Shown: positions 16,319 to 23,029 of the stretch, piece after piece
Layout: each line of letters opens with the position of its first letter
Position numbering within the stretch: position 1 is the stretch's first letter
Assembly (NCBI GenBank): GCA_938003725.1
Contig: CALKXX010000179.1
Span: 1 to 26,648 of the forward strand
Reading direction: 5' to 3'
DNA length: 26,648 nucleotides
Source: an uncultured Sphingomonadaceae bacterium
Lineage (GTDB): Bacteria; Pseudomonadota; Alphaproteobacteria; Sphingomonadales; Sphingomonadaceae
Notes under the pieces: generated by a model
Told to the model about the DNA's origin: nothing
What the model saw: only the letters and a program-made list of their open reading frames with translations
Database searches by the model: none
Translations under genes and position numbers: made by a program

Positions 16319-17151
16319 TGCCCATTGGCGAGGAAAATCATGCGATATTGGAACGTATTGCAAATGCTCTTGAGAGAATTGCACCGCCGGAGACTGCTCC
16401 AGCCGATCTTGGTTCCAGTATCGCGTATATCTGGGATGGTAACGCGATCACATCTTTGGAACATTTTGATCCAATAGCGCTGAATCTTCTAACCGGGATA
16501 GATTCGCAAAAAGCCCATTTGCTTGAAAACACAAAGCGACATGCACAGCAGGTAGCTGCTCATGATGTTCTCCTTTGGGGGTCACGCGGTATGGGCAAGT
16601 CCGCACTGGTAAAGGCGGTTGTCCGCGCTTTGCAGGAAGACGGTTCAAATATTTCCATTGTCGAGGCTGGGGTGGACCATCTGGATAGTCTGCCGCGCCT
16701 TTTTGCACTGCTTTCCCGTTATGATCGACAATATATTCTGTTTGTCGACGACATTGGTTTTGAACAAGCTGATGGCGGACCACGGGCGCTGCGTTCCATG
16801 TTGGATGGCGGTGCTGCAGCACGCCCCAAAAATGTGCGTCTTTATGTAACCTCAAATCGGCGTCACATCGTGCCGCGCCAGATGTCTGAACAGGACGGTC
16901 CGGTCAATCCGCGTGACGTACTTGATGACAAACTCGCTCTTTCGGACCGTTTCGGATTGCGTTTGGGCTTTCACGCAGCGTCGCGGGAAGACTATCTGGC
17001 AATGATTGCCAGATATGCCATGGCTTTCGATCTGCAATATGATGAGGACGACGCGCTGCAATGGTCAAAACAACGCGGCACGCGGTCGGGCCGAGTTGCT
17101 TGGCAATTTATCGTGGAGCTCGCGGGCCGTGCCGGGAAAACGCTAAGCTAG
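16318..17151 (+). CDS. DUF815 family ATP-binding protein
   Basis: 277 residues, family AAA-like P-loop ATPase of unknown function. Walker A GSRGMGKS at residues 88-95, preceded by VAAHDVLLW. Walker B-like YILFVDDIGFEQ follows, then the sensor segment VRLYVTSNRRHIVPRQ and an arginine-rich RFGLRLGFH. The order P-loop, FVDD, TSNRRHL-like and SDRFGL is the standard pattern of DUF815. It starts at the ATG that overlaps the TGA of the acyl-CoA dehydrogenase, so the pair is one transcript. Ends one base before the convergent stop of the sugar dehydrogenase-like gene, without a terminator between. No function beyond ATP binding is claimed. Confidence 0.93.
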   Translation: MPIGEENHAILERIANALERIAPPETAPADLGSSIAYIWDGNAITSLEHFDPIALNLLTGIDSQKAHLLENTKRHAQQVAAHDVLLWGSRGMGKSALVKAVVRALQEDGSNISIVEAGVDHLDSLPRLFALLSRYDRQYILFVDDIGFEQADGGPRALRSMLDGGAAARPKNVRLYVTSNRRHIVPRQMSEQDGPVNPRDVLDDKLALSDRFGLRLGFHAASREDYLAMIARYAMAFDLQYDEDDALQWSKQRGTRSGRVAWQFIVELAGRAGKTLS

Positions 17152-17152
17152 T

Positions 17153-18514
17153 CTATTCCGCCGGCTTTGCTATCCCCTTCGCACCTTTGCGAGATACCCG
17201 CCAGATAATGCCGCCGACATCGTCGCTTACCAGCAACGCGCCAGTCTGATCAAATTCAACCATGGCCGGGCGGCCGCGCGCTTTTTCTTCGTCGTCAATA
17301 AAGCCGTCCAAAAGCGTGATCGGCTTGCCTTCTGGCTGGCCTTTAGCATTGAAATTAACATAGATAACATCATAGCCAGATAAAGGTTGCCGGTTCCAAG
17401 AACCGTGCCGAGCGACAACGGCCCCGCTGCTAAAGCCTTCTCCCAACGCCTGATCGTTTGAAAAGGCCAACCCCAAAGGAGCAACGTGCGCACCCAGGCC
17501 ATAGTCCGGCCTGCGCTCATATTGCCGGTGGTCAAGATTTTTGGGTTCGACACGGGGGTCTACATACCCACCCCAGAAATGCCAGGGCCAGCCATAATGT
17601 CCTGCAAACCTGACCTCTGTCAGATAGTCAGGGACCATATCACTGCCCAGCATGTCGCGTTCGTTCACCACTGTCCAAAGGTCTCCGGATACCGGTTCAT
17701 AGGCAAGTCCGACCGGGTTGCGCATGCCATCGGCATATACAATCTTCTTATTGGTCGCCAATTCAACTTGAAGGATCGCTGCGCGCTCTTTTTCGGTATC
17801 CATGCCGTTTTCGCCGATATTGCTGTTCGATCCCACCGCCACATAGAGATATTTCCCATCGGGACTGGCAATGATATTGCGGGTCCAGTGATTATTGGGC
17901 GCTTTGTCATTCAAGTTGGCGACTTTGCGGCCTTCTGCGGTGATTTTGGTGTCACCTTCCGCATAAGGAAAAGCCAGAATTTCATTCGTATTGGCAACAT
18001 AAAGTATATCCTCAATCAGTGCCATGCCGAACGGGGAATTCAGATTTTCCAGCAATGCGAATTTCTCATCCACTTTCCCATCTTTGTCACTGTCGCGCAG
18101 CAAGCTGATCCGATTGGCTGATTTCGTACCTGCACCCGCCTTGCTCATCAGGTTGCGCATAACCCATCCTTCGATGCCTTTGTTGGTGCGCGGCGGGCTG
18201 TTCGTTTCCGCTACCAGAATATCACCATTGGGTAGGCGGTACATTGTCCGCGGATGATCAAGACCATCTGCAAATCGTTCCACCACAAAACCGTCTGCAG
18301 CCAAAGGACCCTCGCCCTCGTTCCAGGGATCGGCTTCCGCAATGTTCATCGTCGGGATATTCTCCGTCCGGACATTCGTCATTTGCGGTTCTACCCCCGT
18401 CGTTGCCTCTAACGGCAGGCGGGCTTCATCCCCGTGAAAATAGGCAAGATAAGCAAGTCCGGCCAACGCCAGAACAACCAAAAGAATCAAGAGATTTCGA
18501 ATATGTTTAGCCAT
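17153..18514 (-). CDS. Sorbosone dehydrogenase / PQQ-dependent sugar dehydrogenase-like protein
   Basis: 453 residues, family of periplasmic six-bladed beta-propellers (soluble glucose/sorbosone dehydrogenase fold). An N-terminal helix NLLILLVVLALAGLAYLAYF without a clear cleavage site suggests a membrane anchor. Propeller features: FVVERFADGLDHPRTMYRLPNGDILVAET, RISLLRDSDKDGKVDEKF, NSPFGMALIEDILYVANTNEI, NNHWTRNIIASPDGKYLYVAVGSNSN, GMRNPVGLAYEPVSGDLWTVVNERDM, VARHGSWNR and LLVSDDVGGIIWRV. The histidine, arginine and asparagine positions expected for PQQ and calcium (HWTRN, RNPVG, GSWNR) are present, but substrate and even enzyme activity are unproven. ATG 18514 follows a weak GAG. It may be co-transcribed with the small membrane protein upstream (62-base gap). 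Confidence 0.88.
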   Translation of the reverse strand: MAKHIRNLLILLVVLALAGLAYLAYFHGDEARLPLEATTGVEPQMTNVRTENIPTMNIAEADPWNEGEGPLAADGFVVERFADGLDHPRTMYRLPNGDILVAETNSPPRTNKGIEGWVMRNLMSKAGAGTKSANRISLLRDSDKDGKVDEKFALLENLNSPFGMALIEDILYVANTNEILAFPYAEGDTKITAEGRKVANLNDKAPNNHWTRNIIASPDGKYLYVAVGSNSNIGENGMDTEKERAAILQVELATNKKIVYADGMRNPVGLAYEPVSGDLWTVVNERDMLGSDMVPDYLTEVRFAGHYGWPWHFWGGYVDPRVEPKNLDHRQYERRPDYGLGAHVAPLGLAFSNDQALGEGFSSGAVVARHGSWNRQPLSGYDVIYVNFNAKGQPEGKPITLLDGFIDDEEKARGRPAMVEFDQTGALLVSDDVGGIIWRVSRKGAKGIAKPAE

Positions 18515-18576
18515 AGTTGCTCAATAAGAAATAGCACGGCACCTGACAAGCATGCCGATTAACAACAGCTGCCGGT

Positions 18577-18774
18577 TCAGCGATTCCGCAACCACATGCC
18601 AATAGCAACGACGGCCCCCAGAGCCAGTCCAGCCAATAGTCCGGCCGATGGTTGCCCCAAAAACCCACCAATCAAAACCCCGGCTATGCCGCCAGCCGCG
18701 ATAAAAAACCCGCCTGCGTTACCGGGTGTCTCCGGGGTCTTACTGGAACGACTGGAATCAGGATCAGGTGTCAT
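18577..18774 (-). CDS. Small two-helix membrane protein, hypothetical
   Basis: 65 residues: a polar N-terminus rich in Ser and Pro (TPDPDSSRSSKTPETPG), then two hydrophobic helices rich in glycine (GGFFIAAGGIAGVLIGGFLG and GLLAGLALGAVVAIGMW) joined by QPSA, ending LRNR. The glycine spacing suggests tight helix packing. The start has a G-rich stretch (GGGGGG) a few bases upstream. It resembles short membrane proteins I recall from other sphingomonads, but I cannot name a family. Orientation and a 62-base gap suggest it may share a transcript with the dehydrogenase-like gene. Confidence 0.65.
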   Translation of the reverse strand: MTPDPDSSRSSKTPETPGNAGGFFIAAGGIAGVLIGGFLGQPSAGLLAGLALGAVVAIGMWLRNR

Positions 18775-18949
18775 TCGCCCCCCATGCCACGGCTATCCGC
18801 GGTTGCCTAGAAAAGTCTGCCAGAACACCGCGATATCCAACATGTTACTTTTTGTTCACCATGGCTTTTGACGGAATTTCCATTGCTTCAGCCTAACAGA
18901 TTTCACTGACGCAGGCGGAAAACCCCGCTTGCTTGCAAAGGAGCCCGAT

Positions 18950-19159
18950 TTGCAACTTCCCGTATTTATAGACTCCACCAATTATGTCGATGCCGAGCAG
19001 CTCATTTCCAATTTTGGAGAAGAAGCCGGCCTAGAGGCTGCTAATCGCGCCGACAAAAGCCGGGCATTGGGCAACCATATCCACTATTGCAAATGGCGCC
19101 AGGTGGAACGTCTATGCGTGCTTCTATCGATTGATCAGACAATCGGCACAATTCACTAA
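18950..19159 (+). CDS. Conserved-looking 69-residue protein, TTG start
   Basis: Short soluble protein: QLPVFIDSTNYVDAEQLISNF, then GLEAANRADKSRALGNHIHY, CKWRQVERLCVLLS and a final GTIH. The core resembles small alphaproteobacterial proteins with an RAD-SR--GN-IHFC-WRQ-ER pattern that I recall without a function. Start: AAAGGAG at 18937-18943 lies 6 bases before TTG 18950, ideal spacing; no ATG is available. A possible -35 (TTGACG at 18868-18873) lies upstream, with no good -10. The gene is isolated, convergent with the DUF2807 gene (9 bases between stops), and 175 bases from the divergent membrane-protein gene. His, Cys and Trp in the core could bind metal, but that is speculation. Confidence 0.75.
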   Translation: MQLPVFIDSTNYVDAEQLISNFGEEAGLEAANRADKSRALGNHIHYCKWRQVERLCVLLSIDQTIGTIH

Positions 19160-19168
19160 GCGGGAATA

Positions 19169-19879
19169 TCAGCCTGCCGGATTACATGTGATTTGAGCCG
19201 ATCCGTCGGATTGCACACGGCAATTTGGGCGTCCGTCTATCTGAATCATTCCGGTACCACTGTTGTTGATATTCGCTTCACGTTTGACCGCAATATGGCT
19301 GCTCGCCGGGCCGCGATGGAGCAGCTCTAGGGTATTGGCCGTCAGCTGTGCGCCTTTGAACATGCTGGCACCGAGCAATTCGACCCGCGCGTCATTTGTT
19401 TTGCCGGCAAGCGACAATTGACCGCCGCCGGTCATCGACACGTTCAAACGGTCGCTATCAACATCGTCTATGTCCAATGTGCCAAAACCGCCCATCCGCA
19501 CGCGCGGTGTTCTGCCGCCCAGACTATCTAACGATACTTTACCTGAACCCAGATGCGTAATTGCTTTTACGCGAAAGGTGCTGAGATAGATCGTTACCGG
19601 AGCATCAGCGGAGTAATTCCGGTCATTTGTGGTTTTCGGTTTTACGGAAACGACCAATTGACCACCGCTTTTGTTCAGGGTTACACGGTCGAGTATTTCC
19701 CGTGTTTCTGCGTCAGCTTTGGCAGAGGGTCCTTTGCCGGTGGTGATGACCACATTCACGCCGCCGGTTACCCGAATATCTTCAAAACCGAAAATCGAGA
19801 AATTGCGTTCCATCGCGGCAGCAGGGAGCGCCGTCATCACCGCACCAAATGCGACCAGAGATAAAAGTAACTTCTTCAT
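19169..19879 (-). CDS. Exported DUF2807 (head GIN domain) protein
   Basis: 236 residues. Signal peptide MKKLLLSLVAFGAVMTALPAAA, then a right-handed beta-helix-like DUF2807 domain: FEDIRVTGGVNVVITTGKGPSAKADA, LVVSVKPKT, APVTIYLSTFRVKAITHLGSGKVSL, VRMGGFGTLDIDDVDSDRLNVSMTGGGQLSLAG and a C-terminal pair of cysteines (NCRVQSDGSAQITC). Probably periplasmic or outer-membrane associated; the function of the family is not established. The ATG at 19879 overlaps the methyltransferase stop by four bases (ATGA), and GGAGAGG is 10 bases upstream, so translation is coupled. A longer frame beginning inside the methyltransferase is not needed. It shares its domain with the lipoprotein at 21375-22127 but with low sequence similarity. 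Confidence 0.9.
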   Translation of the reverse strand: MKKLLLSLVAFGAVMTALPAAAMERNFSIFGFEDIRVTGGVNVVITTGKGPSAKADAETREILDRVTLNKSGGQLVVSVKPKTTNDRNYSADAPVTIYLSTFRVKAITHLGSGKVSLDSLGGRTPRVRMGGFGTLDIDDVDSDRLNVSMTGGGQLSLAGKTNDARVELLGASMFKGAQLTANTLELLHRGPASSHIAVKREANINNSGTGMIQIDGRPNCRVQSDGSAQITCNPAG

Positions 19880-20499
19880 TGCGCCCGCGCCTCTCCAAAT
19901 TCCATCCACCCCAGCCATCGGGGTGTCTTTGGAGCATAATGTCCGCCATTTTCCGCCAGAGTGAAACCCTCAGCTTCGAACAGTTTCGAAACGGGACGGT
20001 GCAAATGACAACCGCCCGCAATATGCTTCCATGCCGGTTCAATACGCTGCTGCCATTTTTCCGGCCCTTTATCAGGGGCGCGGCCATGTTCCAGATAAAC
20101 GATCTTTCCGCCCGGTTTCAGTACCCGGCGCATTTCCGACAGAACCTGTTTACCATCCTGCACTGAACAAAGGGTAAAGGTGGTTAACACAGTGTCAAAG
20201 CTGTTGTCGGCAAAGGGCATAGCTTCTCCAATACCATCCAATATATCCATATCGAAACCGCGTTCGCGTGCTTCAGAGCGCGTATAGTCAAGCAATTCAG
20301 CGGACGGATCGAGACCGGTCAGGCTTTCCACCCGCTCGCGGTCATAAAATTGCAGGTTTATCCCGCCGCCACAGCCGAGTTCCAGCACTTTGCCGCTAGC
20401 GCGAGGTACAATCTGGCTACGATCTTTCATTATCGCCGGCTGGCTGCACGCAAAGCGGATCAACCGCGGTACTGCATATTTTTCCCATAAATTGGCCAT
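19876..20499 (-). CDS. Class I SAM-dependent methyltransferase
   Basis: 207 residues, Methyltransf_11/UbiE-like. Motif I VLELGCGGG at residues 38-46, then LTGLDPSAELLDYT (motif II acidic residue), EAMPFADNSFDTVLTTFTLCSV (motif IV), MRRVLKPGGKIVYLEHG (motif V/VI) and HLHRPVSKLFEAEGF. The N-terminal ANLWEKYAVPRLIRFACSQP plus the GGCHLHRP segment resembles phospholipid or METTL7-like methyltransferases, so a lipid or small-molecule acceptor is plausible but unproven. The frame is open upstream to 20571, but that would start inside the terminator of the PEP-CTERM gene; ATG 20499 is the natural start although no ribosome site is obvious. Coupled to the DUF2807 gene downstream. Confidence 0.88.
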   Translation of the reverse strand: MANLWEKYAVPRLIRFACSQPAIMKDRSQIVPRASGKVLELGCGGGINLQFYDRERVESLTGLDPSAELLDYTRSEARERGFDMDILDGIGEAMPFADNSFDTVLTTFTLCSVQDGKQVLSEMRRVLKPGGKIVYLEHGRAPDKGPEKWQQRIEPAWKHIAGGCHLHRPVSKLFEAEGFTLAENGGHYAPKTPRWLGWMEFGEARAQ

Positions 20500-20524
20500 G
20501 ACATCAGAATGCCACGGCTTGGGG

Positions 20525-20533
20525 AATATACCA
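20525..20533 (-). promoter_or_regulatory. Possible extended -10 promoter of the methyltransferase
   Basis: On the minus strand TGG-TATATT (20533-20525) has the TGn plus TATAAT-like form of an extended -10 element. It lies between the preceding terminator and ATG 20499, giving a leader of about 18 bases. No -35 matches. Confidence 0.35.
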
Positions 20534-20569
20534 AACTCTTTATGATTGCGACCGCCGCGCCGATGGCGC

Positions 20570-20605
20570 AAAAAAACCCGACGGAAACGATCCAGCGGGG
20601 TTTTT
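20570..20605 (-). terminator. Terminator of PEP-CTERM gene 4
   Basis: An imperfect hairpin (CCCG...CGGG plus GG...CC), flanked by seven A on one side and TTTTT on the other, lies 21 bases after the stop of the minus-strand gene. Its GGAAACGATCC centre matches the other family members when read on the plus strand, i.e. opposite to the gene it terminates. Confidence 0.8.
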
Positions 20606-20626
20606 CGTTCCTATTCTGCGCTAGCT

Positions 20627-21295
20627 TTAGGCGTAGCTGACAGAGACTTTCGCCTTTTTCTGACGGCGCCTGTTTTTGCTTCTCAGGGCACCACCAATGG
20701 CACCAAAACCGAATATCAGCATCGCCCAGGTGGTGGGTTCGGGTATTCCGCCCGCCGCTGTAATACCGCTGATTTCAAAGAACAGGCTGTTTTCGTTACC
20801 TATATCTGATCCGCTGGAAGCAATAAAATAACTCGCGCCAGCAAAGTTGAGAGACAACGAAGCTCCCATATCCGCGTCCGTATCGTAAGAGGCAGATGCC
20901 GTTCCGAGCAGGACATCTCCAGCATCAAAAGCGGAAATCTCAACCGGTGAATCATCATCACCGCCGGTATCACCAAATTGGAAGGTGACCGCATCAATCA
21001 GCGCGTTAAAAGAAAAGCGCAGCGGCGTAAATTGGCCAGTTTGAAGACCAATGGTATTGCTGCCAATGATTGATACAGAGCCAAGATTGGGAGTAAGAAA
21101 ACTGTTGGAGGCAATAACAAAACCGCCTGGATTTCCTTCTGTTGTAACGGTCAGTGACAATGGGCCATCGGCTACAGTGAGCGATCCGGCGTAACTTCCC
21201 GTCGAAACGCCGTCCATGTCAAAAGTGGTGGCGGCAAAAGCCGGTGATGCAAACGCCATTGTCGACGCTGCAGCGGCAAGCATAAATTTTTTCAT
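20627..21295 (-). CDS. PEPxxWA-CTERM sorting domain protein 4
   Basis: 222 residues. Signal peptide MKKFMLAAAASTMAFASPAFA, then a beta-sandwich-like mature region (TTFDMDGVSTGSYAGSLTV, FVIASNSFLTPNLGSVSI, LRFSFNALIDAVTFQFGDT, VEISAFDAGDVLLGTAS) with an acidic GGDDDS loop. The C-terminus is PEPTTWAMLIFGFGAIGGAL, a long basic cluster RSKNRRRQKKAK and VSVSYA. The mature domain does not obviously match the three proteins near rpoC, while the sorting tail does. GAAGGA lies 9 bases before the ATG. It sits between the DUF2807 lipoprotein and the methyltransferase. An exosortase substrate destined for the surface is the standard reading of the tail. Confidence 0.9.
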   Translation of the reverse strand: MKKFMLAAAASTMAFASPAFAATTFDMDGVSTGSYAGSLTVADGPLSLTVTTEGNPGGFVIASNSFLTPNLGSVSIIGSNTIGLQTGQFTPLRFSFNALIDAVTFQFGDTGGDDDSPVEISAFDAGDVLLGTASASYDTDADMGASLSLNFAGASYFIASSGSDIGNENSLFFEISGITAAGGIPEPTTWAMLIFGFGAIGGALRSKNRRRQKKAKVSVSYA

Positions 21296-21374
21296 ATTGG
21301 TAATTCCTTCAAATCACCAACACCGTCCCGATATGGTACAGATTGCCTGTGATTCTAGGCGCGTATCGTGTCGA

Positions 21375-22127
21375 TCAGGCCCCGCATTTTATCTCGCCGG
21401 AGCCCATCGCTTTCGATGTGCATTTGGCATCGCCATGCACCCGGATATCCCCAGACCCCATGACTTTGGCATCTACCGCACCATCGGAAGACAGTTCCAC
21501 ATCGCCGCTACCGGCAATCGATATCTTGGCATTTTCCACGTTCAGGCCCTTGCCCGTAATATCACCCGAGCCGGCAATTGATATTTTGGCGCTATTTGCC
21601 GTTCCGGCCATCGTAACGTTCCCCGAACCGGCAATACTGGTCTTGAGCGAAGCGGTCTCAATTTTCGCAACATTTATGTCGCCAGAGCCAGCGATGCTGA
21701 GTTTGGTGCTGTCGGTGGTCATAGAGTCCACCTGCATATCACCGGACCCCAGTAGCTTGGCGTTTTTAAGCGATGGCGCGCTAACATAGACTATCGCGGC
21801 GCCGGTGGAGCCATCCCATAACCCATCCCTTTCGCGGCCAATTTTTAGCTGCCCCTCTTTTACTTTGTAACGCAGCTGTTCGATCGCGTCGTCATCCCCT
21901 TCCGCACGGATGGTATAGCTTGACCCGGTCGCGAACACGACATTGTCAGGCCCGGCCAGACTAACGCCGTCAAATTCACCCGGATCAGTATCGTCGGTGC
22001 TGATGGCAATGCCATCCTTGAATGTACTTTTCCCAGCCTTGCTCACCGCGTTTGCAATGGAGCCTTCACAGGCAGCAAGCGCCAGTGTCGAGGCCAATAA
22101 GGGAATCGCTATCCACAGTTTCTTCAT
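21375..22127 (-). CDS. DUF2807 lipoprotein with SIAGSGD repeats
   Basis: 250 residues. Lipoprotein signal MKKLWIAIPLLASTLALAAC with lipobox LAAC. The mature part begins with FDGVSLAGPDNVVFATGSSYTIRAEG, the DUF2807 head, and continues into a repetitive beta-helix of about seven turns of about 16-22 residues: LLGSGDMQV, SIAGSGDINV, SIAGSGNVTM, SIAGSGDITG, SIAGSGDVEL, VMGSGDIRV and AMGSGEIKCGA. The start was decided by GGAGAG, which touches ATG 22133 but lies 6 bases before ATG 22127; the longer frame to 22223 crosses the carD terminator. Function of the family is unknown; an outer-membrane or periplasmic surface role is inferred. Two cysteines near the end (KCTSK, IKCGA) may pair. Confidence 0.92.
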   Translation of the reverse strand: MKKLWIAIPLLASTLALAACEGSIANAVSKAGKSTFKDGIAISTDDTDPGEFDGVSLAGPDNVVFATGSSYTIRAEGDDDAIEQLRYKVKEGQLKIGRERDGLWDGSTGAAIVYVSAPSLKNAKLLGSGDMQVDSMTTDSTKLSIAGSGDINVAKIETASLKTSIAGSGNVTMAGTANSAKISIAGSGDITGKGLNVENAKISIAGSGDVELSSDGAVDAKVMGSGDIRVHGDAKCTSKAMGSGEIKCGA

Positions 22128-22155
22128 TTCCATCTCTCCATGCTGTATTGCCGTA

Positions 22156-22184
22156 TTAATACACCGCGCGAGCAATGATGGCAA
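22156..22184 (-). promoter_or_regulatory. Putative promoter of the DUF2807 lipoprotein
   Basis: Minus-strand TTGCCA (22184-22179), 17-base spacer, TATTAA (22161-22156), 28 bases before the start codon and just after the carD terminator. Good match at both hexamers. Confidence 0.6.
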
Positions 22185-22195
22185 GTACCGATCAC

Positions 22196-22233
22196 AATAA
22201 AAAGGGAGCTGCCATATTATCATGGCAACTCCC
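22196..22233 (-). terminator. Terminator of carD
   Basis: A 12-bp stem (22233-22222 with 22215-22204, one G-U pair on the minus strand) has a 6-base loop and is followed by TTTTTATT. It starts about 33 bases after the carD stop. Confidence 0.93.
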
Positions 22234-22266
22234 CGTTATTTTCGATCAAAAGCCGACGGATTTAGA

Positions 22267-22797
22267 TCAGTCTTCTTTCACCTCATAATATTGCGGTGCT
22301 GCAATATTCAGGATTTCGAGTATTTTCTCCAACGCCGCTGGCTCATCGGTATCTTCCATCGCCGCGAGTTCGCGCGCGAGACGGCTGGACGCCGCTTCGA
22401 AGATCTGACGCTCGGAATAGCTCTGTTCTGGCTGATCATCCGCACGGAACAAGTCACGGGTCACTTCGGCAATTGATACAAGATCACCGGAGTTGATTTT
22501 CGCTTCATATTCCTGCGCGCGGCGTGACCACATGGAGCGTTTCACTTTGGGTTTTGCCTTTAGCGTTTCAATTGCTTCTTTCAGCGTTTTGTCCGAAGAC
22601 AGTTTGCGCATGCCGACGCCCTCGGCCTTGTTGGTTGGCACCCGAAGCGTCATCCGCTCCTTTTCAAAGCGCAGCACGTAAAGTTCGAGTTGCATCCCGG
22701 CAATTTCTTCATTCTGAAGCTCAACTACCCGGCCAACGCCGTGCTTCGGATAAACAACATAATCGCCCACATCAAAGAGCAGCATATTCGCAGCCAT
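22267..22797 (-). CDS. carD: CarD/CdnL family transcription regulator
   Basis: 176 residues. The N-terminal Tudor-like RNA-polymerase-interaction domain is clear: LLFDVGDYVVYPKHGVGRVVEL and LYVLRFEKERMTLRVPTNKAEGVGMRKL. The C-terminal DNA-binding helical domain has MWSRRAQEYEAKINSGDLVSIAEVTRDLFR with the conserved tryptophan that contacts the upstream edge of the -10 bubble, and QSYSERQIFEAASSRLARELAA. CarD binds the polymerase beta subunit and stabilises open complexes at rRNA and other promoters. AAAGG lies 6 bases before ATG 22797. It is followed by a strong terminator. No obvious sigma-70 promoter was found in the 230-base region upstream, which also holds dyads belonging to fdxA. Confidence 0.97.
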   Translation of the reverse strand: MAANMLLFDVGDYVVYPKHGVGRVVELQNEEIAGMQLELYVLRFEKERMTLRVPTNKAEGVGMRKLSSDKTLKEAIETLKAKPKVKRSMWSRRAQEYEAKINSGDLVSIAEVTRDLFRADDQPEQSYSERQIFEAASSRLARELAAMEDTDEPAALEKILEILNIAAPQYYEVKED

Positions 22798-22880
22798 AAA
22801 AAGCCTTTCTGATTCTTGAAAAAAGAAGGATATTTTCGTTCAAATTACTGAAAACCCCGACGAAATATTCCTTTCGACCT

Positions 22881-22914
22881 AAACAAAAGCGGCCGAAACT
22901 TCCCCTGTTCGGCC
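22881..22914 (-). terminator. Possible terminator of fdxA
   Basis: Minus-strand GGCCGAA (22914-22908) pairs with TTCGGCC (22897-22891) around a 10-base loop and is followed by GCTTTTGTTT. It lies about 115 bases downstream of the fdxA stop; the T run is interrupted by G. Confidence 0.5.
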
Positions 22915-22983
22915 AATTGCTGACATATCTGTTAGCAGATTAGTAACAAAAATGCAATTTTAGGTTTTGTTGCGGGACTTTTG

Positions 22984-22999
22984 TAGCAGCCGGCTGCTA
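22984..22999. repeat. 16-base perfect palindrome downstream of fdxA
   Basis: TAGCAGCCGGCTGCTA is its own reverse complement. It lies 30 bases after the fdxA stop and 11 bases from a second dyad. There is no T run directly after it on the minus strand, so it is not a normal terminator; CTTTTG flanks the plus side. Confidence 0.7.
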
Positions 23000-23010
23000 G
23001 ACGTCACTAT

Positions 23011-23029
23011 CCGGATTGCAGCAATCCGG
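23011..23029. repeat. Perfect inverted repeat directly after the fdxA stop
   Basis: CCGGATTGC/GCAATCCGG arms of 9 bases around a single base, beginning at the base next to the fdxA stop codon. It would fold into a stable hairpin at the mRNA end or act as a protein-binding dyad. Confidence 0.75.

Noticed and set aside
17153..18514. Naming the propeller protein as a true glucose dehydrogenase (gdh)
   Set aside because: The fold is clear but substrate and cofactor use cannot be read from the sequence.
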